7,100 bases of DNA. It comes from Pseudomonadota bacterium (GTDB lineage Bacteria > Desulfobacterota > Desulfovibrionia > Desulfovibrionales > Desulfovibrionaceae). The stretch lies in assembly GCA_023450535.1 (NCBI GenBank), contig JAEXGX010000382.1, forward strand, positions 1 through 7,100, given 5' to 3'. A program made the position numbers and the translations under genes. This document shows, in pieces, positions 1 to 5,575 of the stretch. Below the pieces are notes generated by a model that worked only from the letters and a program-made list of their open reading frames with translations, did not search any database and was not told where the DNA came from. Numbering within the stretch: position 1 is the stretch's first letter; the number at the start of each line of letters is the position of its first letter.

Positions 1-1
1 T

Positions 2-1165
2 AATGAAGGCATCACCCGCTTTAAACGCAAATGGGGTGGAGCGCCCGCCCTGCCCTATATCATGGGGGAATGGCATTTCGCGCGCAAGGGATCGCCCGTC
101 CCCAGCTGTTTCCCGGAAAACTTGCGCACGCCTTCCCGCAAAACGGACGGCGTTGCAGATGAACTGGTGCGGGCCATGCTTACGCCTGGCAAGATCTCCA
201 AATGGGAATTCATGCTCCGCCAGCCGGAACAGCGCCCCTTCGCCATGCTCTGGGAACTGGAGAAAAACGGCAAAACTTCCTGGATTGCAGGTTCAGCGCA
301 CTTCTGCCGCTGTTCCTTCACCCGCTCTCTGACCCGGCTTTTTGAACAGGTGGATACTGTCATTTTTGAGGGCCCGTTGGATGTGGACAGCCTGCTGGAA
401 ACGGACGACTACGGCGAAATTCCTCCGCCGCCGGGCGAGCGGGTCATCGACTTTCTGACGCCAAGCGACATCGCCCGCCTGAAAAAGCGCCTTTGTGCCC
501 CGGAATGGCGGGATTACGGCAAAAACAGCCACCGCCTGCCGGAAGAAAAACTGTTCTGGTTCCTGAGGGAAACCAAACCCTGGTACGCCTTTTTCTCGTT
601 GTGGACGGCGTTTCTTGAGCGGCGCGGCTGGGAAAACTCCGTGGATCTTGAAGCGTGGGAACTGGCCCATTCCATGAATAAGGTCGTATTCGGCATGGAA
701 AGCATTCCAGAGCAGATGATCGCCCTCGAATCTGCCCCTATTCCCCGTATTGTGCGCTTTCTGCGCGATTGCGGTAATTGGGACGCCTACCGCCGCCGCA
801 ACGAATCTGCCTATCTGTGGGGAGATCTGGAAGGTATGATGGGCACCAGCACGGAATTCCCCTCCCGCACGGAACAAATTATCGACAGTCGGGATCAGCG
901 CTTCCGCGAACGCATGCGGCCCTGGCTGGAACGCGGAAACGTGGCCGTGTTCGTGGGGTCGGCCCACATGCTCAATCTGCGCTGGATGCTGAAAGAAGAC
1001 GGCTTTACCGTGCGTAAGGTTCTTCCCGCCTGGACGCACCGCCTGCGCGCCCTGTGGAAGAAACCCGACGCCGACCTCTGGCCCGCGCCGGGAGTGGAGA
1101 CGCGCCCGCACCAGCGCCGTTCGCCAGAAACGGAAGGGGAAATAAAAGAAAAAAAAGGCTGCTGA
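2..1165 (+). CDS. TraB/GumN (TIKI-like) domain protein, probably fused to an upstream GNAT/FemAB-like domain; 5' end outside window
   Basis: The reading frame is open from the left edge and ends at TGA 1163-1165, giving 387 visible residues. The first ATG (62) has no ribosome binding site at a usable distance, and the codons before it encode NEGITRFKRKWGG and then LPY, typical of the end of a FemAB/BioF2-like GNAT domain. The gene therefore probably starts upstream. After a linker of about 55 residues, the stretch from about base 236 is TraB/GumN-like: WIAGSAHF (GSAH at 290-301), then VIFEGPLD, and near the end VFVGSAHML (GSAH at 956-967). Two GxxH motifs plus an early glutamate are the hallmark of the TIKI/TraB superfamily, whose animal members are metal-dependent proteases; bacterial members are mostly uncharacterised. 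The C-terminal tail is basic and charged, with no membrane segment. Localisation cannot be judged without the N-terminus. The TraB call is fairly sure; the fusion rests on one short edge segment. Confidence 0.8.
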   Translation, partial: NEGITRFKRKWGGAPALPYIMGEWHFARKGSPVPSCFPENLRTPSRKTDGVADELVRAMLTPGKISKWEFMLRQPEQRPFAMLWELEKNGKTSWIAGSAHFCRCSFTRSLTRLFEQVDTVIFEGPLDVDSLLETDDYGEIPPPPGERVIDFLTPSDIARLKKRLCAPEWRDYGKNSHRLPEEKLFWFLRETKPWYAFFSLWTAFLERRGWENSVDLEAWELAHSMNKVVFGMESIPEQMIALESAPIPRIVRFLRDCGNWDAYRRRNESAYLWGDLEGMMGTSTEFPSRTEQIIDSRDQRFRERMRPWLERGNVAVFVGSAHMLNLRWMLKEDGFTVRKVLPAWTHRLRALWKKPDADLWPAPGVETRPHQRRSPETEGEIKEKKGC

Positions 1166-1242
1166 AAAAGTTCTTGAGGGGGCTTCTCGTCCCCTCAAAC
1201 TCCCCTCGGCACCTGCCCGAAGGGTGACGGGCTTGCCCGGCA

Positions 1243-1273
1243 TTTCCCTTGGCCGCGAAGCGGCTTAGGGAAA
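1243..1273. repeat. Long hairpin with GCGAAGC core
   Basis: Outer arms TTTCCCT (1243-1249) and AGGGAAA (1267-1273) enclose inner arms GCCGC (1252-1256) and GCGGC (1260-1264) around a GAA triloop. One mismatch and one G-T pair lie between the arms. The apex is GCGAAGC, known as an exceptionally stable mini-hairpin in single-stranded DNA. The function is unknown. Confidence 0.65.
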
Positions 1274-1403
1274 CAGAGCGCAAAGCGGGCGTACTACGCC
1301 CTGCACCCCCAATTATGACACTATGTTATAAGTATGGAGGGCCGGGGGAGATTATCTCCCTGCCAGACCGGCTCGGTCCCGGCGGAGGGCGGGGCGCCTT
1401 TAG

Positions 1404-1427
1404 CCGTAGAAGCGAAGCTTCGTACGG
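1404..1427. repeat. Second hairpin with GCGAAGC core
   Basis: Arms CCGTA-GAAGC (1404-1413) and GCTTC-G-TACGG (1417-1427) pair around a GAA triloop with one bulged G at 1422. The apex is again GCGAAGC, the same as in the hairpin at 1243-1273, although the stems differ. It lies 56 bases before the GTG start of the following gene. Confidence 0.6.
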
Positions 1428-1468
1428 ATAATGAGAGCAGAGATGAGCCCCGGTTTATCATCAATCTG

Positions 1469-1477
1469 AAAAGGAAG
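1469..1477 (+). promoter_or_regulatory. Ribosome binding site that fixes a GTG start
   Basis: The purine run AAAAGGAAG ends six bases before GTG 1484-1486. No ATG in this frame has a comparable site, so this supports GTG as the start of the GNAT-like gene. Confidence 0.65.
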
Positions 1478-1483
1478 TAACGC

Positions 1484-2488
1484 GTGCCCCCTTCTCCCCA
1501 TGCGCCCCCCTCAGCTTACGCCGCGCCCCTGTCCCGCCGCCTTGACCTGCTCGCGGCGGGAGCCTCCGTGCCCGAGCAGTTACCCTGCTACGTGCGGGCT
1601 GCGGGCGGTTCGGAAGCACTGCCCTGCCCCGGCGAAGAATCCTTTGTCTTCTACCTCTCTGGAGAAAGCGCCGTACTTGTGGCTTACCCGCCCTTTATTC
1701 CGGCGGCGGACATCCTGGAAACGGATGTTCCGGAAAATGATCCGGAAGGAGACTCCCCTCGGGAGTTCCCGGAGAATACGGAAGATTTCCGTGCCCGTCT
1801 GGAACACGCCCTTACGGCGCTCCCGACAAAAACGCGTGAACTGACCCTGCTTTCACCCTGCCCGGTAGAAATTCTCCCTCTGCCCTCCGGCTTACAGGCC
1901 ACGCCGGAAGGAGAATTTTCTCCCATAGCGAAAGACTGGTACTGGACGCTCCCCCTGCCCTGCGTCCCTCCTTCGGATAAGGTACGCAATATGTTGCACC
2001 GTGCCACGCGTGAAGTGGATATCAGAGAGGAAGCATGGGGGCCGGAGGCTGCTTCTCTGGCCGCCTCCTATTGCCGTACGCGAAAGCTGGAAGAAGGCAC
2101 CAGCTTCATTTACAGCCGTATCGGAGACTATCTCGCTGCTTGCCCGGAGGCCCGGCTGTTCACTGCGCGGAGCCGGGCCTCCGGTTTCCTTGCCGCCTGC
2201 GCCGTGGGCGACTATACCGCACTGGGCATGGCCTTCTATATGTTCGCCTTCCGCCGCCCGGACGCCCCCCCTGGCTGCGCGGACGCCCTGCTGGCCGCGC
2301 TGCTGAAAGAGGGCGCGCAACGCGGACACTCGGTCATGAATCTGGGCCTGGGCATCAGACCGGGCATTGAATTCTTCAAAAAAAAATGGCGGGCGCGGCG
2401 AGGTCTGCCCTATTATGAGCGCACCTGGAGCATAGCTCCTGTCCGCCCTGCCCGGCACGGCCTGCTGGCCCGGTTGCTCGGTGCGTAA
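1484..2488 (+). CDS. GNAT/FemAB-like acyltransferase-fold protein, substrate unknown
   Basis: This is a 334-residue protein from a GTG start. I recognise the overall type but not a named enzyme. Residues 1-160 form a variable region rich in Pro and Ala. The segment at about 152-180 (DWYWTLPLP, then KVRNMLHRATREVDI) leads into a C-terminal acyltransferase-like domain at about 180-316. Its most telling part is at 281-315: GHSVMNLGLGIRPGIEFFKKKW followed by LPYYERTW, the FK.KW..LPY ending common in FemAB/BioF2-like or DUF2156-like GNAT proteins. Such proteins transfer aminoacyl or acyl groups to peptides, lipids or cell-wall precursors. There is no signal peptide or membrane helix, so it is probably cytoplasmic. 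A radical SAM gene starts 24 bases downstream, pointing to a two-gene operon and a shared modification pathway. The similar ending seen at the left window edge suggests a paralogous domain upstream. The acceptor and donor cannot be read from the sequence. Confidence 0.75.
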   Translation: MPPSPHAPPSAYAAPLSRRLDLLAAGASVPEQLPCYVRAAGGSEALPCPGEESFVFYLSGESAVLVAYPPFIPAADILETDVPENDPEGDSPREFPENTEDFRARLEHALTALPTKTRELTLLSPCPVEILPLPSGLQATPEGEFSPIAKDWYWTLPLPCVPPSDKVRNMLHRATREVDIREEAWGPEAASLAASYCRTRKLEEGTSFIYSRIGDYLAACPEARLFTARSRASGFLAACAVGDYTALGMAFYMFAFRRPDAPPGCADALLAALLKEGAQRGHSVMNLGLGIRPGIEFFKKKWRARRGLPYYERTWSIAPVRPARHGLLARLLGA

Positions 2489-2502
2489 TATTCAAACCGC
2501 AA

Positions 2503-2509
2503 GGGAGGT
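2503..2509 (+). promoter_or_regulatory. Strong ribosome binding site of the radical SAM gene
   Basis: GGGAGGT lies three bases before ATG 2513-2515, inside the 24-base gap after the upstream stop codon. It supports this start, and the short gap supports co-transcription with the GNAT-like gene. Confidence 0.7.
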
Positions 2510-2512
2510 CCG

Positions 2513-3571
2513 ATGACTGAACATGCCGATCCTCTGCGCGCCCCCGCCTGCCGCGTGGGCTTCTGGAAAGACTTGAAGGAAAGCCTGCTCGGCGCGCCCA
2601 AGGAACTGGATTGTGCGCAGATTGAAGTCAGTTCGGCCTGCCCGGGACGCTGCCTTTACTGCCCGCATACCACGGACAGGGAACATTGGAAATCCCGCCA
2701 CATGCAGGCGGAAACCTTTGCCCGGCTCTGGCCTCTGCTGCGGCAAAGCCGCAGGGCACATCTTCAAGGCTGGGGCGAACCGTTTTTGAACCCGCGTTTC
2801 TTCGATTTCGCGGCTTTTGCCCGGCGGGCGGGCTGCGCCGTTTCCACCACCACCTGCGGCCTGCGCATGGACGAAGATATTGCCGAACGTCTGGTCGCCA
2901 GCGGCATCGACGTGATTGCCTTTTCTCTGGTCGGTACGGATGAAGCCTCCAACGCGCCGCGCGCGGGCGTGGATTTCAAACAGGTTCTGGAAGCCATCCG
3001 CACGCTTCAGCGCGTGCGCAAGGCGAAAAACGGCGTGCACCTGGAAATCCATCTGGCCTATCTCATGCTGGCAGATGGCGTGGAAGCCGTGCGCGGTCTG
3101 CCCCGGCTCATGGATGAACTGGACGTGCACGCCGCCGTGATCAGCACTATGGATTATATCTCCGCGCCCGGCATGGCAGAGCTGGCCTTTGCCCCGCCCT
3201 TCACGCCGGAAGCCGCCGCGAAAATCGAAGCAGCCCGCGCCGTGCTGGAAGATGCGCGCCGCAGGGCCGCCGCGCGCGGCAGGGATATCTGCTTTGCCCT
3301 GCCGGGCATCGCGCCCGCACCCCAGTGCCGGGAAAATACCCAGCGCACCGTGTATATCGACGCCGACGGAGACGTTTCGCCCTGTGTCTATCTCAATGTA
3401 CCCAACGGCGGAGACGGCCCGAAACATCAGGTCTTCGGCAATGTGCGGGAACGGGACGCGCTGGAGATCTGGCACGATCCGGCCTTTGCGGACTACCGCG
3501 CCAGCATCCTCACGGATTGCCCACCCGCAGGCTGCGTTGGCTGCGCCAAACGCTTCGAACAGATGGGTTGA
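2513..3571 (+). CDS. Radical SAM enzyme with SPASM-like C-terminal cluster-binding region
   Basis: This is a 352-residue cytoplasmic enzyme. The radical SAM signature CPGRCLYC (C43, C47, C50; CxxxCxxC) would bind the [4Fe-4S] cluster that reductively cleaves S-adenosylmethionine. GWGEP at 86-90 matches the GGE-type motif that contacts the SAM amino group. The C-terminus has the layout of a SPASM auxiliary-cluster domain: C272, then YIDADGDVSPC (G286 four residues before C291), then C336, C341 and C344 (CPPAGCVGC). SPASM enzymes commonly modify peptides or proteins, but some act on other substrates such as lipid or cofactor precursors. No precursor-peptide gene is visible beside it, so a RiPP role is not supported here. 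The upstream GNAT-like gene, 24 bases away, is the best clue to its pathway. The family call is firm; the substrate is unknown. The gene ends 32 bases from the convergent small gene on the other strand, with no clear terminator between. Confidence 0.92.
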   Translation: MTEHADPLRAPACRVGFWKDLKESLLGAPKELDCAQIEVSSACPGRCLYCPHTTDREHWKSRHMQAETFARLWPLLRQSRRAHLQGWGEPFLNPRFFDFAAFARRAGCAVSTTTCGLRMDEDIAERLVASGIDVIAFSLVGTDEASNAPRAGVDFKQVLEAIRTLQRVRKAKNGVHLEIHLAYLMLADGVEAVRGLPRLMDELDVHAAVISTMDYISAPGMAELAFAPPFTPEAAAKIEAARAVLEDARRRAAARGRDICFALPGIAPAPQCRENTQRTVYIDADGDVSPCVYLNVPNGGDGPKHQVFGNVRERDALEIWHDPAFADYRASILTDCPPAGCVGCAKRFEQMG

Positions 3572-3603
3572 GGCCGTAAACGCCCGGTATAAAATACGCT
3601 CCG

Positions 3604-3948
3604 TTACCGGACGGGTGTGTAGTCGATGACGGACTCCTCGTCTGTAGCTTCCAGCTTGAAAATCACCGGGCGCAACCCGTCGTTGCAACTGCAAATCGCC
3701 ACGCCGGGTTTCCGGATCCAGTCCCCATAGTAGAACAGCCCCTTATCCGCGCCGTGGGCCAAAGCAAACACATACTGATAAATGGCCTTCCAGGCTTCAT
3801 CGCACAGCCCTTCCGGTTTGGCGTAATCAGCGGAAAAAGTCTGCCCTTCCTTCAGCATGGGGCAGGCGGCCAAACCTTCGGCGCCGTATTCGCGAGCCAG
3901 TTCCTCATCAAACGTGGTTTTCAGTACGGTAATCTTCACTTTTTTCAT
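3604..3948 (-). CDS. Small cysteine-containing protein, TIGR04076-like (copy A)
   Basis: This is a 114-residue protein of unknown function. I chose ATG 3948-3946 because it is preceded by AAAGGAA at good spacing and gives MKKVKITVLK, matching where copy B begins to align; a TTG at 3990 would add 14 residues. Recognisable elements are ITVLK (6-10), C29 in AACP, EGQ (34-36), C49, a W..IY..V core (53-60), the pair C86 and C88 (ICSCNDG) and a final PVIFKLE strand. The spaced cysteines suggest metal or cluster binding or a redox role, but this is inference; I know of no assigned function for the family. A tail of about 15 residues after the core is absent from copy B. Copy B lies upstream, separated by a terminator-like hairpin, so this gene may have its own promoter or be reached by readthrough. 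Confidence 0.8.
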   Translation of the reverse strand: MKKVKITVLKTTFDEELAREYGAEGLAACPMLKEGQTFSADYAKPEGLCDEAWKAIYQYVFALAHGADKGLFYYGDWIRKPGVAICSCNDGLRPVIFKLEATDEESVIDYTPVR

Positions 3949-4106
3949 GGCTTTTCCTTTCTCTTTCACGAAGAGCGTTTCAACTTTCAAAATATTTACC
4001 TACCAAGCCCCTGTGTTCTGATTCGCAGATTTCACACCTGAAGCCAGCGCTATGCTCTGCTGTCCCTACCTGTATACCCTGCGGACTAAAAGTAAAAATG
4101 CTCTAA
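3949..4106 (-). promoter_or_regulatory. Upstream region of copy A, possible promoter
   Basis: These bases lie between the hairpin at 4107-4138 and the start of copy A on the minus strand. No open frame of note lies here. A possible -10 box, TATACA, lies on the minus strand at about 4071-4076, but its -35 partner (TTTACT-like) is poorly spaced. An AT-rich patch, AAATATTT, lies at about 3988-3996. Neither is convincing alone; the region is mentioned because a terminator-like hairpin precedes it and copy A would then need a promoter. Confidence 0.25.
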
Positions 4107-4138
4107 AGCCGCACGGTGGAGCATTCCGCCGTGCGGCT
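4094..4138 (-). terminator. Rho-independent terminator-like hairpin after the TRAP operon
   Basis: On the minus strand this lies 34 bases after the stop codon of copy B. The arms 4129-4138 and 4107-4116 form a perfect 10-bp stem (AGCCGCACGG / CCGTGCGGCT), extended by a G-T pair and three more pairs to a four-base loop. A T-rich but interrupted tail follows (TTAGAGCATTTTTAC). The stem is strong; the broken T-tract may allow partial readthrough into copy A. Bases 4097-4103 and 4119-4125 (AATGCTC / GAGCATT) could pair instead, in a structure that competes with the main stem. Confidence 0.7.
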
Positions 4139-4172
4139 ATCTGAATATTTTGCGAACAGAAGGCAACCCAAG

Positions 4173-4550
4173 CTACAGGCGTTCGAGCCTGAAGAATACC
4201 GGCTTCAGCCCGTCAGTGCAACAGGCGTACTGCACGCCATCCCTGAGCCAGAAGAAGTTTCCACCCAGCTGGAGCGTGAGAACGATGGGGTAGAGATCTT
4301 GCCAGGCCCACTGGCAGGGGAAGTCTTCGGGCCGGAAACCCGACTCGTCCACGAGCATGATCTGCCCTTCCCTGAAACGGATACATTTGTCCGTATGGTA
4401 CTGCGGCAGGCTTTCGACGGGCCGTTCCCCGTAGATCTCGCTACAGCCCATGACTTTCAGCACCGTAATGCGCACGGGGCGGCGCTTCGCTCCCGGCAGT
4501 TTTTGAAGGCTGTCTCGTTCGGCATCAAGCTTACTGTAGACATTTTCCAT
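4173..4550 (-). CDS. Small cysteine-containing protein, TIGR04076-like (copy B), coupled to dctP
   Basis: This is a 125-residue protein of unknown function. The start ATG (4550-4548) overlaps the dctP stop as TGATG, which argues for translational coupling and for a role linked to the transporter. It shares the copy A framework: RITVLK (27-32), C56, EGQ (61-63), C79, W..LYPIV..L..G (83-97), FFW (99-101), C110 and C111 (ACCTDG) and PVFFRL. It differs in a 24-residue polar N-terminal extension, an extra C36 and an adjacent CC pair where copy A has CxC. By eye the two are clearly homologous but well diverged. There is no signal peptide or membrane segment, so it is probably cytoplasmic. A longer open frame reaches back to 4652 inside dctP, but the overlap start fits better. 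Metal binding or redox activity is only a guess from the cysteines. Confidence 0.82.
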   Translation of the reverse strand: MENVYSKLDAERDSLQKLPGAKRRPVRITVLKVMGCSEIYGERPVESLPQYHTDKCIRFREGQIMLVDESGFRPEDFPCQWAWQDLYPIVLTLQLGGNFFWLRDGVQYACCTDGLKPVFFRLERL

Positions 4551-5557
4551 CAGAGTTTCCCCATCTTCTTCAATTCCGCCCGGATCTCCATGACCAGATC
4601 GGCGGGGATCTGAGGAACCTCCTTGTACACCTCGGCCGAAGACTTCATCCATTCCGCCTTCTCCTCCAGAGCGAGAGGCGTCATGATATGTCCCTTGCTC
4701 TCCAGCTCCTGTACGGCCCTGCTGTCCGCTTCACGGGAGTATTCCATGGACTTGCGCACGAGCAGATCGAACATCTGCCGGAACAAGGCGCGATCTTCGC
4801 TATTCAGCCCTTCCCACCAATCGGAATTCGCCACCACGATATGAGGGGAGTACATGTGCTGGGACATAAGACACCAGGGGGCGATTTCGCCAAGTCCCAT
4901 GGTGATGGCGGACACCAGATCGATATCGAAACCGGAAACCACACGCTGCTGTACGCCGGTAACGGTCTCCGACCAGGCCATGGGGGTGGGGGAGAAGCCC
5001 AGGGCCCTGAGCCCGGCCACATGCGCCTGACTGGGGGTGGATCGTATCTTCATCCCCTTGCTTTGGGCGGTATGCTCAAGATTTTCGTTGGTGAAGATGC
5101 CGCGAAACGAATTGCCCATGAAGGCGGCGGCATACACGCCGCTTTTCCTGGACAGATGGTCGAGTATTTTCTGGCCGACCGGTCCGTAGAGAACGGCGTC
5201 CGCGCTTTCATAGTCCGGAAAGAGATAGGGCAGGTCAAAAATGCCGATGGCCGGATCGAAGGCGGAAAAGTTGGGAGAACCGTCTTCCACCATGTGAATG
5301 GTACCGAACTGCACGCCCTGGAACGTGGTGGACGTGGGACCCAACCGATAAGAATCGTTGACGTCAAGGCGGTATTTGCCGCCCGCCTGCTCGTCGATGA
5401 ATGCCCTGGCGTCAAGCCATGCCCGGTAACAGGGGGTGCCGGGAAAGTTTGCGTGGGCTACCTTGATATTTTTCGGCGCGGCAGGCGCGAGGGAGGCCGT
5501 CATGGTTATGCCCAGGACCAGAGCCGTACAGGCCGCCAAAAGGAAGAGCTTGTTCAT
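4550..5557 (-). CDS. dctP: TRAP transporter periplasmic substrate-binding protein (DctP family)
   Basis: This is a 335-residue periplasmic solute receptor of a tripartite ATP-independent transporter, which hands its ligand to the DctQM membrane pair. Residues 1-26 are a Sec signal peptide (MNK, a hydrophobic stretch, then SLAPA before the mature KNIKVAHANFPG). Family landmarks are the FRGIFTN strand at 151-157, GMKIRSTPS at 168-176 with R172 as the likely ligand-carboxylate arginine, MAWSET at 193-198, GVQQRVVSGFD at 201-211, and a C-terminal helix with YKEVP. The usual D in the VVDG segment is S here (VVSG). The length is normal. The start ATG follows GGAGG at good spacing, 18 bases after the dctM stop. 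The substrate is unknown; organic or sulfonic acids are common for the family. The receptor gene lies after the permease genes, whereas P-Q-M is the more familiar order. Confidence 0.93.
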   Translation of the reverse strand: MNKLFLLAACTALVLGITMTASLAPAAPKNIKVAHANFPGTPCYRAWLDARAFIDEQAGGKYRLDVNDSYRLGPTSTTFQGVQFGTIHMVEDGSPNFSAFDPAIGIFDLPYLFPDYESADAVLYGPVGQKILDHLSRKSGVYAAAFMGNSFRGIFTNENLEHTAQSKGMKIRSTPSQAHVAGLRALGFSPTPMAWSETVTGVQQRVVSGFDIDLVSAITMGLGEIAPWCLMSQHMYSPHIVVANSDWWEGLNSEDRALFRQMFDLLVRKSMEYSREADSRAVQELESKGHIMTPLALEEKAEWMKSSAEVYKEVPQIPADLVMEIRAELKKMGKL

Positions 5558-5575
5558 AAAACCTCCAAGATAGAG

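Larger units (their letters stand above)
1166..1483. other. Gene-free stretch with a dense series of hairpins
   Basis: I see no convincing gene in these 318 bases. They hold at least seven inverted repeats: 1174-1198 (TTGAGGGG / CCCCTCAA, 9-base loop), 1215-1232 (GCCCG / CGGGC, 8-base loop), 1243-1273, 1287-1301 (GGGCGTACTACGCCC), 1346-1360 (GGGAGATTATCTCCC), 1366-1378 (GACCGGCTCGGTC) and 1404-1427. The first is followed by a T-run only on the minus strand (CTTTTT), so it is not a good plus-strand terminator for the preceding gene. A short TTG-started frame at 1249-1431 runs through the hairpins and looks spurious. I see no convincing sigma-70 promoter, although an AT-rich patch at 1311-1333 (containing TTATAA) is the likeliest place. 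The stretch could be a structured leader of the following operon, a dispersed intergenic repeat, or both. Confidence 0.6.

Noticed and set aside
1149..1165. Run of eight A before the stop of the TraB-domain gene as a -1 frameshift site
   Set aside because: The run could slip, but the nearest hairpin is about 17 bases away, the extension would be only about two dozen residues, and nothing suggests a function.
1174..1198. Terminator for the TraB-domain gene
   Set aside because: The stem is good, but it is followed by a T-run only on the minus strand, where no gene reads into it; on the plus strand the following bases are C-rich.
293..1243. Minus-strand open frame of 316 codons
   Set aside because: It is antisense to the TraB-domain gene and runs into the hairpin region; no motif or ribosome binding site supports it.
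1249..1431. Sixty-codon TTG-started plus-strand frame
   Set aside because: It starts inside one hairpin and ends just after another, has no proper ribosome binding site, and its composition follows the palindromes. It may recur wherever the repeat does, but it does not look like a real protein or a SPASM precursor peptide.
3572..3610. Possible bidirectional terminator between the convergent genes
   Set aside because: CCGGTA (3584-3589) and TACCGG (3605-3610) can pair, but the stem is six pairs with a 15-base loop, overlaps the end of copy A and lacks a T-run.
2492..3694. Minus-strand open frame of 400 codons
   Set aside because: It is antisense to the radical SAM gene and has low-complexity composition with no recognisable motif.
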